In this document: one piece after another, positions 38,290 to 47,769 of the stretch
Layout of the letters: the number at the start of each line of letters is the position of its first letter
How positions within the stretch are numbered: position 1 is the stretch's first letter
Assembly (NCBI RefSeq): GCF_009707365.1
Contig: NZ_CP046122.1
Location: 4,650,001 to 4,714,000, forward strand
DNA length: 64,000 bases
Origin: Microlunatus sp. Gsoil 973
GTDB lineage: Bacteria > Actinomycetota > Actinomycetes > Propionibacteriales > Propionibacteriaceae
Reading direction: 5' to 3'
Notes under the pieces: model-generated
The model's input: only the letters and a program-made list of their open reading frames with translations
Told to the model about the DNA's origin: nothing
The model's database searches: none
Position numbers and translations under genes: made by a program

Positions 38290-39921
38290 GTGGGTGGTTG
38301 GCGACGATCGGTGGTGGCACTGATCGGGGTGGTCGCGGTGCTGATCGCCGGCAGCGGGTGCGCTCCCAGGGTCGCCGCGACCGGGCAGAAGCTCGCCGAT
38401 CCAGCGCAGCCGCTGGAGACCGCGCTGACCTTGCTCAAGAAGGACAACTACACGGGCATCCAGAACAACACCGTCACCGTCTCCAGTGCCACCGAGTGCT
38501 TCTACAGCAAGGCCGGCAAGGACGCGAAGGGCGTCTCCGACCAGGTCGTCTGCGGCCCGATCCGCCGGCTCGGCCTGTCCGACGACCGGGTCTGGGACCG
38601 CTACCGGCTGAGCTTCGCATCCGACAGCGACGGCAACGCGGTGGCTACCGTCGGTACGCACACCGCCCAAGGTGTTGCCGTCGACACCGGCTTGCTGGTG
38701 TCGCCCTCTGGGGACAAGCCGTCGCCGGCCAGTGACGTTCCGGCACCGCGGGCACCGCAGTCGCTGGTCACCAACCGGGCGGTCGCGGTGGCTGGCAACG
38801 CCACCCCGCCCGGGCTGGACTTCACTGCACCGGCCAAGCCGGTCAGCGTGATCACCCCGGCGGCAACGATCGCGGTCACCGGTGTCGCAGAGCCCAAGAA
38901 CGTACCGGGTGCGCTGGTGGCCGGGCAGGACAATCCGGCCGGCCAGGCCGCGTACCACCTGCCGGCGCCGGGCCAGAAGTTGTACGCGCTGCAGCTGAAG
39001 ATCTCGACGCCGGCCGATGCCACGGTTCCGGCGTCCAGTGGTTCACCGACCAAGGATCACGACCCGAGCACTGCACTGAAGCTGCTGGCCGGGACGACGA
39101 GACTGCCGATCGTCGACCAGACCGGCGCCGCCGGTTCCTCCTCGACGCTCACGATTCCCTGCGCCGCGAGCAGCTCGGGAACCTATCCGTGCGCACCGCG
39201 GACGACCGTGATCACTGTCCTGGCCACGGTTCCGGCGAACGAGCCGGTCTCCCTGTCGGCGACCACCGACGGTGCCGGCCAGTCAGTTGATCTTGCCGGC
39301 GGACAGCTGACATCGACCGTCTCCACCGTCGAGTACCAACGATCGAAGCTCACCGGCAAGATCGGCAAGCGGCTGAAGACCGACCCGTACCAGGTCCAAC
39401 TCGAGGTGCCGGCCGGCGAGACGGACAGGAACACGCCCACTGAGAAGCAACCCACCGCCAAGCCGACGGACGGGGCCACTGCAGGGGCCGACAGGCAGGA
39501 CCCGACCGGGCAGCAGAAGCCGAAGAAGATCACCGCCGAGGCACGCTGGGCGCTGAAGATCAATTCGGTTGGGCTCACCGGCTTCGACCCGGCCCTCGGT
39601 TGGGCTCCTGCGGGACAGGCCTGGCTGATCGTCAGCACCACCAAGTACAAGCACCACGAGGACGGCGCGACCTTCACCGACCACCGTGCCGCCAGCCTGT
39701 CGATCACCGTCGACGGCGTGGCCCACCCCGTCAAGGCGCCGACCGACGATGCCTTGGCCGTCCATCCGGACACCGACGTGAACTGGGCGTTCGCCGTGCC
39801 GGCCGACGCCCCCTCGGCGACGTTGACCTTCCGCCCGACCGGGACGGTGAGCGCCGACGGCGTCACCCAGGACTTCACCTCCGACCAGACCGCGTCGCTG
39901 AAGATCGACCTGCCGCACTGA
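38290..39921 (+). CDS. Large secreted lipoprotein of unknown function
   Basis: 543-aa protein with a signal peptide and a lipobox-like AGSGC (anchor about C24), so probably attached to the outer face of the membrane. Two conserved-looking halves, about 30-340 and 420-543, are separated by a Pro/Thr/Lys-rich linker (about 375-415). No catalytic motif or known domain is recognised. It begins 123 bp after the response regulator with its own weak GAGGGG site and GTG start. It may be regulated by, or report to, the adjacent two-component system, but nothing in the sequence shows this. Confidence 0.7.
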   Translation: MGGWRRSVVALIGVVAVLIAGSGCAPRVAATGQKLADPAQPLETALTLLKKDNYTGIQNNTVTVSSATECFYSKAGKDAKGVSDQVVCGPIRRLGLSDDRVWDRYRLSFASDSDGNAVATVGTHTAQGVAVDTGLLVSPSGDKPSPASDVPAPRAPQSLVTNRAVAVAGNATPPGLDFTAPAKPVSVITPAATIAVTGVAEPKNVPGALVAGQDNPAGQAAYHLPAPGQKLYALQLKISTPADATVPASSGSPTKDHDPSTALKLLAGTTRLPIVDQTGAAGSSSTLTIPCAASSSGTYPCAPRTTVITVLATVPANEPVSLSATTDGAGQSVDLAGGQLTSTVSTVEYQRSKLTGKIGKRLKTDPYQVQLEVPAGETDRNTPTEKQPTAKPTDGATAGADRQDPTGQQKPKKITAEARWALKINSVGLTGFDPALGWAPAGQAWLIVSTTKYKHHEDGATFTDHRAASLSITVDGVAHPVKAPTDDALAVHPDTDVNWAFAVPADAPSATLTFRPTGTVSADGVTQDFTSDQTASLKIDLPH

Positions 39922-39958
39922 CCGCTGCTCGGGCCGGTTGCTCGGGCCGGCCGCTCGT

Positions 39959-40162
39959 CGAATTGGTAACACGCGGCGCCATTTCGGGCTGCCCTCGCCC
40001 GCGGGTCGTCGATTTCGTAACACGTGGTGGGATTTCCGGCCCGCAGGTGCCCGTGGTCGTCGAATTGGTAACACGTGCTGCCATTTCGGTGTCGGATGGC
40101 GTGTGGAGCCGGGAATTGGCAACACGTGGCGCGAATTCGACGGCTGGGCCTCGAGGAAAGGG
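39959..40162 (+). repeat. Four 51-bp iterons upstream of the S10 operon
   Basis: Units start at 39959, 40010, 40061 and 40112, an exact 51-bp period. Each has a conserved block resembling CGAATTGGTAACACGTGG followed by GCCATTTCGG, then about 22 variable bases. Units 1 and 3 are closest. The region between the lipoprotein gene and rpsJ (39922-40823) contains no credible gene. Confidence 0.9.
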
Positions 40163-40178
40163 CACGGCCGCGGGGACA

Positions 40179-40248
40179 GGCGACGGCGGAGAGGCGACGG
40201 CGGAGAGGCGACGGCGGAGAGGCGGCCGCGGAGAGGCGGCCGCGGAGA
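40179..40248 (+). repeat. Five 14-bp G-rich tandem repeats
   Basis: Three copies of GGCGACGGCGGAGA (40179-40220) and two of GGCGGCCGCGGAGA (40221-40248). They lie 16 bp after the 51-bp array. Confidence 0.9.
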
Positions 40249-40445
40249 CGCGAAGCCGCGGGGAAGTGACGGCCGCGGCAGAGCCGCCGACGGCGGGGTG
40301 ACGGCGGGAGCAGATCGTACGGCGACCGGGTTGAGCAGACCGCGCATTTGGTGACGGGGAGCAGAACCGGCACGATGGGGGAGGCCGACGCGGCGGCACC
40401 GGGAGCGGTGGTGGCGTGCTCGGCGGCGGACCCGCCGATGTGGAT

Positions 40446-40474
40446 TTGGAAACTCAGGCGCCGTCTGACAAGAT
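40446..40474 (+). promoter_or_regulatory. Putative promoter of the S10 operon
   Basis: TTGGAA (40446-40451), 17 bp, then CAAGAT (40469-40474), giving a leader of about 340 nt before rpsJ. It is the best candidate seen, not a strong consensus. A TTGACG at 40474 has no matching -10. Confidence 0.35.
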
Positions 40475-40823
40475 TGACGGGTTGCTCCGACGGGGTCGCC
40501 GGGGTGAACCGTGCCCGAGGTGTGGTGGAAACATCGTCACCGGGGTTGGTTCACCGGACCGTGAGACCCGCAGAGCCTGATTCGTGGGATCGGGTGCTCC
40601 AAACAACGCAGAGATCGGCATTGATGTGCCGACGTGCGCTTGGGAGGCGCGACACACCCGACCTCGGGGGTCGCTCGATCCGCCCGGATCGGGTGGGCCT
40701 CCAGGCGCGACGGTGCAACACGCAAGGCCAACAACGTGGCTCTGCGTCCGCACGGCCCGGCCAGGTGGGCGGGCGTAGACAACAGCAGAGTGCGTACAGC
40801 TGAAGCAGGAAGAGAGACGGACT

Positions 40824-41132
40824 GTGGCGGGACAAAAGATCCGCATCAGGCTCAAGGCCTACGACCACGAGGTCATCGACGGGTCGGCGCGAAAGATCGT
40901 CGACACGGTGACCCGTACCGGTGCGAAGGTTGCCGGCCCGGTGCCGCTGCCGACGGAGAAGAACGTGTTCTGCGTGATCCGTTCTCCGCACAAGTACAAG
41001 GACAGCCGCGAGCACTTCGAGATGCGTACGCACAAGCGGCTGATCGACATCATCGACCCCACCCCGAAGACGGTCGACTCGCTGATGCGTCTTGACCTTC
41101 CGGCCGGTGTCGACATCGAGATCAAGCTCTGA
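40824..41132 (+). CDS. rpsJ: 30S ribosomal protein S10
   Basis: 102-aa 30S head protein, also the NusE antitermination partner. It starts [19 protein letters not shown] from GTG after an AGGAAGAG site and includes [20 protein letters not shown] and the C-terminal [11 protein letters not shown]. It is the first gene of the S10/spc array and rplC follows after 14 bp. Confidence 0.99.
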   Translation: MAGQKIRIRLKAYDHEVIDGSARKIVDTVTRTGAKVAGPVPLPTEKNVFCVIRSPHKYKDSREHFEMRTHKRLIDIIDPTPKTVDSLMRLDLPAGVDIEIKL

Positions 41133-41146
41133 GGGACGCACGAGTT

Positions 41147-41804
41147 ATGAGTGAGCGCAAAGTGAAGGGACTGCTGGGCACCAAGCTCGGCATGACCCAA
41201 CTCTGGGACGAGAACAACCGCGTGGTTCCGGTGACGGTCGTCGCCGCCGGCCCGTGCGTGGTGACCCAGGTCCGCACCGCCGAGACCGACGGCTACTCCG
41301 CCGTCCAGCTCGGCTTCGGTGCGATCAAGGCCAAGAAGGTCACCAAGCCGAGCGCCGGTCACTTCGACAAGGCCGGTGTCACCCCGCGCAAGCATCTGGT
41401 CGAGATCCGGACCACCGATGCCGATCAGTACACGCTGGGCCAGGAGCTCGGCGCCGACGTCTTCGAGGCGGCGGAGATCCTCGACGTCACCGGCGTCAGC
41501 AAGGGCAAGGGCACCGCGGGCGTCATGAAGCGGCACGGCTTCGGCGGTCTGCGCGCCTCCCACGGTGTGCACCGCAAGCACCGTTCCCCGGGCTCGATCG
41601 GTGGCTGCGCCACCCCGGGTCGGGTGTTCAAGGGTCTGCGGATGGCCGGCCGGATGGGCACCGAGCGCAAGACGGTGCAGAACCTGACTGTGCACTCGGT
41701 CGACGCCGAGCGCGGTCTGATCCTGATCAAGGGTGCGATCCCGGGCGCCAAGGGCGGCCTTGTCGTCCCTGCGCTCCGCGTCCAAGAAGGAGGTCAAGGC
41801 GTGA
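41147..41804 (+). CDS. rplC: 50S ribosomal protein L3, frame-shifted near its 3' end
   Basis: L3 organises the peptidyl-transferase centre. The frame from ATG 41147 reads canonical L3 ([50 protein letters not shown]) to GAKGGLVV, then becomes [11 protein letters not shown] and runs on into L4. Removing one C from the CCC run at 41767-41769 gives [11 protein letters not shown] and a stop at 41802-41804 that overlaps the L4 GTG, the expected arrangement. So L3 should be about 218 aa, and the apparent 466-aa L3-L4 fusion is a one-base artefact or a real frameshift. Confidence 0.85.
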
Positions 41805-42547
41805 GCGAGACTCGTACGGTCGACGTCGTCGACGCCAACGGTGGCAAGGCCGGTCAGGCCGAGCTTCCCGGTGAGCTGTTCGACGTCACCACCAACATCC
41901 CGCTGATCCACCAGGTCGTCACCGCACAGCTCGCCGCGGCCCGGCAGGGTACGCACTCCACCAAGTCCCGCGGCGAGGTCCGCGGCGGTGGTTCCAAGCC
42001 GTACCGGCAGAAGGGCACCGGTCGCGCCCGCCAGGGCTCGATCCGCGCACCGCAGTTCACCGGCGGCGGCATCGTGCACGGCCCGCAGCCGCACGGCTAC
42101 CTGCAGCGGACGCCCAAGAAGATGGTTGCCGCCGCACTGCGCGGCGCGCTGTCGGACCGGGCCCGTGACGGCCGGGTGCACGTGGTCAGCTCGCTGGTCG
42201 AGGGCGACACCCCGTCCACCAGGGCGGCGCTGGTCGCCCTCAAGGCGGTCACCGAGTCGGCCAAGGTGCTGGTCGTGCTGTCCCGTGATGAGGACGCCGC
42301 CTGGCTGAGCCTGCGCAACGTGCCGACCGCACACGTCATCGTCGCCGACCAGCTGAACGCCTACGACGTGCTGGTCAACGACGACGTGGTCTTCACCTCC
42401 GCCGCGCTCGAGGCCTACGTGGCCGGACCGGCGAAGGGCAAGAGCGTCAAGGCCGTCGCCACCGAGTCCGAGGCCACCGAGTCCGAGGCCACCGAGTCCG
42501 AGGCCACCGAGACCGAGGCCACCGAGACCGAGGAGAGTGCCGAATGA
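41801..42547 (+). CDS. rplD: 50S ribosomal protein L4 with acidic repeat tail
   Basis: L4 lines the peptide exit tunnel and in many bacteria represses the S10 operon. It starts at GTG 41801 ([11 protein letters not shown]) with AAGGAGG 6 bases upstream, so it can initiate on its own. Core motifs [34 protein letters not shown] and [19 protein letters not shown] are present. The 248-aa length exceeds the usual 200-220 because of a C-terminal acidic tail made of [10 protein letters not shown] repeats. It overlaps rplW as ATGA. Confidence 0.93.
   Translation: MSETRTVDVVDANGGKAGQAELPGELFDVTTNIPLIHQVVTAQLAAARQGTHSTKSRGEVRGGGSKPYRQKGTGRARQGSIRAPQFTGGGIVHGPQPHGYLQRTPKKMVAAALRGALSDRARDGRVHVVSSLVEGDTPSTRAALVALKAVTESAKVLVVLSRDEDAAWLSLRNVPTAHVIVADQLNAYDVLVNDDVVFTSAALEAYVAGPAKGKSVKAVATESEATESEATESEATETEATETEESAE
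42458..42532 (+). repeat. Five 15-bp repeats encoding the acidic tail of L4
   Basis: GCCACCGAGTCCGAG is repeated with a TCC to ACC change in the last two units, coding ATESE three times and ATETE twice. Confidence 0.9.
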
Positions 42548-42855
42548 GCGCCGCTGCCAAGATCCGCGACCATCGCGACATCCTGCTCGCGCCGGTCGTC
42601 AGCGAGAAGAGCTACGGCCTGCTGGACGAGAACAAGTACACCTTCGTCGTCTCGCCGGAGGCCAACAAGACCGAGATCAAGATCGCGGTCGAGAAGGTCT
42701 TCGACGTGCACGTGACGAGCGTGAACACCTACGTCCGCAAGGGCAAGAAGCAGCGCACACGGTACGGCTCCGGCAAGCGCCCGGACACCAAGCGCGCGAT
42801 CGTGACCGTTGCCGAGGGCCAGAGCATCGACATCTTCGGCGGACCGGTCGGCTGA
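42544..42855 (+). CDS. rplW: 50S ribosomal protein L23
   Basis: 103-aa protein at the tunnel exit, a docking site for trigger factor and SRP. Canonical features are [35 protein letters not shown] and [10 protein letters not shown]. The ATG overlaps the rplD stop, so the pair is translationally coupled. Confidence 0.98.
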   Translation: MSAAAKIRDHRDILLAPVVSEKSYGLLDENKYTFVVSPEANKTEIKIAVEKVFDVHVTSVNTYVRKGKKQRTRYGSGKRPDTKRAIVTVAEGQSIDIFGGPVG

Positions 42856-42871
42856 GGGGACAGAGAGAATC

Positions 42872-43708
42872 ATGGCTATTCGTAAGTACAAGCCGACGAC
42901 GCCCGGCCGTCGTGGTGGCTCGGTGGCCGACTTCGCCGAGGTCACCCGTTCCACCCCGGAGAAGTCGCTGGTCGTCCCGAGCCCGAAGACCGGCGGTCGC
43001 AACAACAACGGCCGGATCACCTCCCGGCACATCGGCGGCGGCCACAAGCAGGCCTACCGGCTGATCGACTTCAAGCGCTACGACAAGGACGGCGTCCCGG
43101 CCAAGGTCGCTCACATCGAGTACGACCCGAACCGCACCGCCCGCATCGCGCTGTTGCACTACGCCGATGGTGAGAAGCGCTACATCATCGCCCCGAACGG
43201 CCTCCGCCAGGGCGCACCGGTCGAGGCCGGTGAGGGCGCCGACATCAAGACCGGCAACAACCTGCCGCTGCGCAACATCCCGGTCGGCACCACGGTGCAC
43301 GCCGTCGAGTTGCGTCCGGGCGGTGGCGCCAAGCTCGGCCGTTCGGCCGGCGCCTCCATCCAGCTGGTCGCCCGCGAGGGTGCCTACGCCACGCTGCGGA
43401 TGCCGTCGGGCGAGATGCGGATGGTCGATGTCCGCTGCCGCGCGACCGTTGGCGAGGTCGGCAACTCCGAGCAGGCCAACATCAACTGGGGCAAGGCCGG
43501 TCGGAACCGCTGGAAGGGCAAGCGTCCCAAGGTTCGCGGTGTCGTGATGAACCCGGTCGACCACCCGCACGGTGGCGGCGAGGGCCGGACCTCCGGTGGT
43601 CGTCACCCGGTCTCCCCGTGGGGCAAGCCGGAGGGTCGTACCCGCAACAAGAACAAGGCGAGCTCTCGCCTGATCGTCCGCCGTCGTAAGTCCGGCAAGA
43701 AGCGCTGA
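42872..43708 (+). CDS. rplB: 50S ribosomal protein L2
   Basis: 278-aa protein needed for subunit association and the peptidyl-transferase centre. It starts [16 protein letters not shown] at ATG 42872, behind a GGGACAGAGAG stretch; upstream in-frame codons belong to the rplW overlap. [19 protein letters not shown] and the C-terminal [15 protein letters not shown], with the critical His, are intact. Confidence 0.99.
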   Translation: MAIRKYKPTTPGRRGGSVADFAEVTRSTPEKSLVVPSPKTGGRNNNGRITSRHIGGGHKQAYRLIDFKRYDKDGVPAKVAHIEYDPNRTARIALLHYADGEKRYIIAPNGLRQGAPVEAGEGADIKTGNNLPLRNIPVGTTVHAVELRPGGGAKLGRSAGASIQLVAREGAYATLRMPSGEMRMVDVRCRATVGEVGNSEQANINWGKAGRNRWKGKRPKVRGVVMNPVDHPHGGGEGRTSGGRHPVSPWGKPEGRTRNKNKASSRLIVRRRKSGKKR

Positions 43709-43740
43709 GCAGGACACCGGGAAAAGGAGATTGGGCAGAT

Positions 43741-44022
43741 ATGCCACGCAGCCTGAAGAAGGGCCCCTTCGTCGATGATCACCTGGCCAAGAAGGTCGAG
43801 GTGCAGAACGAGAAGGGCACCAAGAACGTGATCAAGACCTGGTCGCGCCGCTCGATGATCACGCCGGACATGATCGGCCACACCATCGCGGTGCACGACG
43901 GTCGCAAGCACGTGCCGGTCTTCGTCTCCGAGTCGATGATCGGGCACAAGCTCGGTGAATTCGCCCCGACCCGGACGTTCCGCGGTCATGAGAAGGACGA
44001 CCGCAAGTCGCGTCGCCGCTGA
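43741..44022 (+). CDS. rpsS: 30S ribosomal protein S19
   Basis: 93-aa 30S head protein. It starts [15 protein letters not shown] and carries [19 protein letters not shown] and [13 protein letters not shown]. An AAAAGGAG site lies upstream. It sits in the universal order between rplB and rplV. Confidence 0.99.
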   Translation: MPRSLKKGPFVDDHLAKKVEVQNEKGTKNVIKTWSRRSMITPDMIGHTIAVHDGRKHVPVFVSESMIGHKLGEFAPTRTFRGHEKDDRKSRRR

Positions 44023-44041
44023 GGAATAAGGAAGCTGTCTG

Positions 44042-44437
44042 ATGAGTAACGCAGAGAAGACCCGGCCGAGCCGGCGTGCTGCCCTCCTCGGTGACCGGCA
44101 GGGTTCGTACGCGATCGCCCGCGGCGTCCGGATGTCGCCGACCAAGGTGCGTCGGGTGGTCGACGTGATCCGCGGTCTTGACGTCGCCGACGCCCTGGAC
44201 ACCCTCAAGTTCGCACCGCAGGCCGCGGCCGAACCGGTCAGCAAGGTGATCGCCAGCGCTGCCGCCAACGCGCAACAGACCGAGAACCTGCGGGTCGAGG
44301 AGTTGTACGTCGCCAAGGCATTCGTGGACGAGGGCATGACCATGCGTCGGATCCGTCCGCGGGCCAAAGGCTCGGCCAGCCGCATCCTCAAGCGGTCAAG
44401 CCACATCACCGTCGTCGTAGAGAAGAAGGAGGCCTGA
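44042..44437 (+). CDS. rplV: 50S ribosomal protein L22
   Basis: 131-aa exit-tunnel protein. The core [19 protein letters not shown] and the beta-hairpin [21 protein letters not shown] are canonical. The hairpin loop, which influences macrolide response, shows no deletion or duplication. The gene ends 2 bp before rpsC. Confidence 0.98.
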   Translation: MSNAEKTRPSRRAALLGDRQGSYAIARGVRMSPTKVRRVVDVIRGLDVADALDTLKFAPQAAAEPVSKVIASAAANAQQTENLRVEELYVAKAFVDEGMTMRRIRPRAKGSASRILKRSSHITVVVEKKEA

Positions 44438-44439
44438 TC

Positions 44440-45273
44440 ATGGGTCAGAAGATCAACCCGCACGGCTTCCGGCTCGGCATCTCCACCGATCACAAGAGCC
44501 GGTGGTACGCCGACAAGCAGTACTCCGACTACGTCGGCGAGGATGTCAAGATCCGGCAGTTCCTGCACAAGGGCCTGGAGCGGGCCGGCATCTCCAGCAT
44601 CGAGATCGAGCGGACCCGGGACCGGGTGCGCGTCGACATCTACACCGCCCGCCCGGGCATCGTCATCGGCCGCAACGGCGCCGAGGCAGAGCGGGTCCGC
44701 GGCGAGCTGGAGAAGCTGACCGGCAAGCAGGTCCAGCTGAACATCCTCGAGGTCAAGGGCACCGAGACCGACGCCCAGTTGGTCGCCCAGGGCGTCGCCG
44801 AGCAGCTTGCCGGCCGCGTCCAGTTCCGTCGGGCCATGCGCAAGGCGCAGCAGACCGCGATGCGGGCCGGCGCCAAGGGCATCCGGATCAAGTGCTCCGG
44901 CCGTCTCGGCGGCGCTGAGATGAGCCGTTCGGAGTTCTACCTCGAGGGTCGGGTACCGCTGCACACGCTGCGCGCGGATGTCGACTACGGCTTCTTCGAG
45001 GCGCGTACGTCCTTCGGCCGGATCGGCGTGAAGGTCTGGATCTACAAGGGTGACGTCTCCGGTACCCGGGCCGAGCGGGCTGCGCAGAAGGCCGCCCGCA
45101 ACGCCGCCCAGGGCAGCGGTCGTCGTCCGGGTCGCGGTGGCCGGCCGGGCCGTGGCGATCGTCCCGAGCGGGGCGGCCGTCGCCGGCAGGAAGCCGCAGC
45201 GGCCGAGGGTGGCGCACAGCAGCCGGCAGGTGCCGCGCAGGCGTCCGCACCGACCACCGGTCAGGAGGCATGA
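44440..45273 (+). CDS. rpsC: 30S ribosomal protein S3 with basic/Gly-rich tail
   Basis: 277-aa mRNA-entry protein with a KH domain ([20 protein letters not shown], an IVIGRNGAE GxxG-type loop) and the C-terminal S3 domain ([38 protein letters not shown]). After residue about 210 comes an Arg/Gly then Ala/Gln-rich tail, longer than in E. coli (233 aa) but usual in actinobacteria. Confidence 0.98.
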   Translation: MGQKINPHGFRLGISTDHKSRWYADKQYSDYVGEDVKIRQFLHKGLERAGISSIEIERTRDRVRVDIYTARPGIVIGRNGAEAERVRGELEKLTGKQVQLNILEVKGTETDAQLVAQGVAEQLAGRVQFRRAMRKAQQTAMRAGAKGIRIKCSGRLGGAEMSRSEFYLEGRVPLHTLRADVDYGFFEARTSFGRIGVKVWIYKGDVSGTRAERAAQKAARNAAQGSGRRPGRGGRPGRGDRPERGGRRRQEAAAAEGGAQQPAGAAQASAPTTGQEA

Positions 45274-45276
45274 GTC

Positions 45277-45693
45277 ATGTTGGTTCCGCGCAAGGTCAAG
45301 TTCCGTAAGCAGCACCACCCCAAGCGCACCGGCATGGCCAAGGGTGGCACCGAGCTGGCGTTCGGTGACTGGGGTATCCAGGCTCTGGAGGCCGCCTACG
45401 TCACCAACCGGCAGATCGAGTCCGCTCGTATCGCCATGACGCGGCACATCAAGCGTGGCGGCAAGGTCTGGATCAACATCTACCCGGACCGCCCGCTGAC
45501 CAAGAAGCCTGCCGAGACCCGGATGGGTTCCGGCAAGGGCTCCCCGGAGTGGTGGATCGCCAATGTCAAGCCGGGTCGGGTGATGTTCGAGCTCTCTGGC
45601 GTTGACAACGAGGTGGCTCGCGAGGCGCTGCGGCTGGCGATCCACAAGCTGCCGATGAAGTGCCGCGTGGTCGCGCGTGAGGGAGAGAACTGA
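45277..45693 (+). CDS. rplP: 50S ribosomal protein L16
   Basis: 138-aa protein near the A-site tRNA. It starts [19 protein letters not shown], with [15 protein letters not shown] and [19 protein letters not shown]. It follows rpsC by 3 bp and overlaps the rpmC start by one base (TGATG). Confidence 0.99.
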   Translation: MLVPRKVKFRKQHHPKRTGMAKGGTELAFGDWGIQALEAAYVTNRQIESARIAMTRHIKRGGKVWINIYPDRPLTKKPAETRMGSGKGSPEWWIANVKPGRVMFELSGVDNEVAREALRLAIHKLPMKCRVVAREGEN

Positions 45694-45953
45694 TGGCGAA
45701 CACCACCAAGGCCGCCGAGCTGCGGTCGCTGAGCCGTACCGAGCTGAACGACAAGGTCAAGGAACTGAAGGAGGAGCTGTTCACGCTCCGCTTCCAGGCC
45801 GCGACCGGTCAGCTGGAGTCGCACGGCCGGCTGCGCTCGGTCCGCAAGGACATCGCCCGGATCTACACCGTGATCCAGGAGCGCAACCTCGGCATCGTCG
45901 AGGACCCGGACGCCGACGTCAGCACCGACGAGACCGTTGAGGCTGGTGCCTGA
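45693..45953 (+). CDS. rpmC: 50S ribosomal protein L29
   Basis: 86-aa two-helix protein at the tunnel exit. The core [25 protein letters not shown] and [14 protein letters not shown] is standard. A short acidic extension (about 65-86, [16 protein letters not shown]) makes it somewhat longer than the typical 65-75 aa. rpsQ follows after 2 bp. Confidence 0.97.
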   Translation: MANTTKAAELRSLSRTELNDKVKELKEELFTLRFQAATGQLESHGRLRSVRKDIARIYTVIQERNLGIVEDPDADVSTDETVEAGA

Positions 45954-45955
45954 GA

Positions 45956-46306
45956 ATGAGTGAGCAATCCAACGCAGTGAGTGAGCAGACCGTGACCGAA
46001 CAACAGCCCACCAACGTGGAGAACGTCGCGGCCGAGATCGCACACACCTCGGCCGACCGTGGCCGTCGCAAGGTCCGTGAGGGCCTGGTGGTCAGCGACA
46101 AGATGGACAAGACCGTCGTTGTCGCCGTCGAGGACCGGGTCAAGCACCGCCTCTACGGCAAGGTCCTGACCCAGACCACCAAGCTCAAGGTGCACGACGC
46201 GGAGAACGCGGCAGGCATCGGTGATCGTGTGGTGGTGATGGAGACCCGCCCGCTGAGCGCGACCAAGCGCTGGCGGCTGGTCCGGATCGTCGAGAAGGCC
46301 AAGTAA
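45956..46306 (+). CDS. rpsQ: 30S ribosomal protein S17 with N-terminal extension
   Basis: Primary 16S rRNA-binding OB-fold protein. The core from about residue 36 ([22 protein letters not shown] in part, [24 protein letters not shown]) is canonical. The first 35 residues are a Gln/Glu/Thr-rich extension, giving 116 aa instead of about 85. In-frame ATGs inside the core are too late to be the start, so the longer form is likely, although the extension is weakly conserved in this phylum. Confidence 0.93.
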   Translation: MSEQSNAVSEQTVTEQQPTNVENVAAEIAHTSADRGRRKVREGLVVSDKMDKTVVVAVEDRVKHRLYGKVLTQTTKLKVHDAENAAGIGDRVVVMETRPLSATKRWRLVRIVEKAK

Positions 46307-46313
46307 GCCGACT

Positions 46314-46352
46314 TGTCAGAAACCGGCCGACAGGTCGGCCGAAGTCCTGACA
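46314..46352 (+). other. Nested hairpin in the rpsQ-rplN gap
   Basis: The inner stem CGGCCGAC/GTCGGCCG (46324-46331, 46334-46341) and outer stem TGTCAG/CTGACA (46314-46319, 46347-46352) fold most of the 65-bp gap. This junction corresponds to the S10/spc boundary in E. coli. There is no U-run. Confidence 0.55.
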
Positions 46353-46371
46353 GTTCAGAGGAGAAGAAGGA

Positions 46372-46740
46372 ATGATCCAGCAGGAGTCGCGGCTCAAGGT
46401 CGCCGACAACACGGGTGCCAAGGAGATCTTGTGCATCCGGGTGCTCGGCGGTTCCGGCCGTCGCTACGCCGGTATCGGCGACCAGATCGTTGCCACGGTC
46501 AAGGATGCGATCCCTGGCGGGAACGTCAAGAAGGGTGAGGTCGTCAAGGCCGTCATCGTCCGTACCGTCAAGGAACGTCGCCGGCCGGACGGCTCGTACA
46601 TCAAGTTCGACGAGAACGCCGCGGTGATCCTGCGTAACGACGGCGAGCCGCGCGGCACCCGCATCTTCGGCCCGGTGGGCCGGGAGCTGCGCGAGAAGCG
46701 GTTCATGCGCATCATCTCGTTGGCTCCGGAGGTGATCTGA
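46372..46740 (+). CDS. rplN: 50S ribosomal protein L14
   Basis: 122-aa intersubunit-face protein. It starts [19 protein letters not shown] and carries [17 protein letters not shown] and [29 protein letters not shown] ribosome-binding region precedes the ATG. It follows the largest gap inside the S10/spc array so far, and that gap is mostly hairpin. Confidence 0.99.
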   Translation: MIQQESRLKVADNTGAKEILCIRVLGGSGRRYAGIGDQIVATVKDAIPGGNVKKGEVVKAVIVRTVKERRRPDGSYIKFDENAAVILRNDGEPRGTRIFGPVGRELREKRFMRIISLAPEVI

Positions 46741-46743
46741 ACC

Positions 46744-47157
46744 ATGACGAAGCAGAGCAATGCCACGGCGCGCAAGCACAGCAGGGTCGACATCCGCAAG
46801 GGTGACCGGGTCAAGGTGCTGGCCGGCAAGGACAAGGGTCTGGTCGGCGAGGTGCTGTCCGTGCAGCCGGACCGGGAGCTGGTCACCGTGTCCGGCGTGA
46901 ACATCGTCAAGCGCCACCTGAAGGACACCTCGGCCCAGCCGCAGGGCAGCCAGTCCACGCCGGGCGGCATCGTGTCCAGCGAGGCCCCGGTGCACGTGTC
47001 GAATATCGCGCTGCTGGTCAAGGACAGCGACGGCAACGAGGTCACCACCCGGATCGGCCATCGCCGCGACGAGGTGACCAAGCGCCGCCCCGACGGCACC
47101 GAGTACACCGCTTACCGGTCGGTGCGGGTCGCCCGCAAAACCGGGGAGGAGATCTGA
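46744..47157 (+). CDS. rplX: 50S ribosomal protein L24
   Basis: Assembly initiator on 23S rRNA. The KOW motif ([21 protein letters not shown] in part) and [12 protein letters not shown] are canonical, then [18 protein letters not shown]. The protein is 137 aa, longer than the usual 100-110, owing to a C-terminal extension after KDSDGN ([18 protein letters not shown]). It overlaps rplE by one base. Confidence 0.97.
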   Translation: MTKQSNATARKHSRVDIRKGDRVKVLAGKDKGLVGEVLSVQPDRELVTVSGVNIVKRHLKDTSAQPQGSQSTPGGIVSSEAPVHVSNIALLVKDSDGNEVTTRIGHRRDEVTKRRPDGTEYTAYRSVRVARKTGEEI

Positions 47158-47741
47158 TGACCACCGCAGAAGTCGACTCAGCGCAGACTGAGCGTTACGT
47201 GCCGCGGCTCAAGCAGCGCTACGCCGACGAGATCGTGTCGGCGCTGCAGAGCGAGTTCAACTTCGCCAACGTGATGCTGATCCCGCGGTTGACCAAGATC
47301 GTGGTCAACATGGGTGTCGGCGACGCGGCCCGCGACTCCAAGATCATGGACGGCGCCGTACGCGACCTGACCACGATCACCGGTCAGAAGCCGCAGATCA
47401 CCAAGGCCCGGAAGTCGGTGGCCCAGTTCCGGCTGCGCGAGGGCCAGCCGATCGGCGCCCATGTGACCCTGCGGGGCAACCGCATGTGGGAGTTCGCCGA
47501 CCGGCTGCTCACCCTGGCGCTGCCCCGGATCCGTGACTTTCGCGGCCTGTCGCCGCGGCAGTTCGACGGCCACGGCAACTACACCTTCGGTCTGTCGGAG
47601 CAGGTCATGTTCCACGAGATCGATCAGGACAAGATCGACCGGGTGCGGGGGATGGACATCACCTTCGTAACGACGGCGACCACCGATGACGAGGGGCGGG
47701 CACTGCTGCGCCACCTCGGCTTCCCGTTCCAGGCCAACTGA
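47157..47741 (+). CDS. rplE: 50S ribosomal protein L5
   Basis: 194-aa central protuberance protein binding 5S rRNA. Conserved features are [50 protein letters not shown] and the C-terminal [20 protein letters not shown]. The N-terminus has a short extra stretch ([12 protein letters not shown]). It is coupled to rplX. Confidence 0.98.
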   Translation: MTTAEVDSAQTERYVPRLKQRYADEIVSALQSEFNFANVMLIPRLTKIVVNMGVGDAARDSKIMDGAVRDLTTITGQKPQITKARKSVAQFRLREGQPIGAHVTLRGNRMWEFADRLLTLALPRIRDFRGLSPRQFDGHGNYTFGLSEQVMFHEIDQDKIDRVRGMDITFVTTATTDDEGRALLRHLGFPFQAN

Positions 47742-47769
47742 GTCCAACAGAGGTAAGGAAGAAGACGAC

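Noticed and set aside
39959-40162. CRISPR-like array (conserved blocks separated by variable 22-bp segments)
   Set aside because: Only four units, the repeats are degenerate, the variable segments are shorter than usual spacers, and there are no cas genes.
39183-40373. Minus-strand open frames over the 51-bp array, giving a 17-residue peptide repeat
   Set aside because: A 51-bp period automatically gives 17-residue repeats in every frame. The frames also run antisense through the lipoprotein gene and have no ribosome-binding site.
41147-42547. Genuine L3-L4 fusion protein
   Set aside because: A single-base change restores both normal ends and the overlapping stop/start, and two other homopolymer frameshifts exist in the window.
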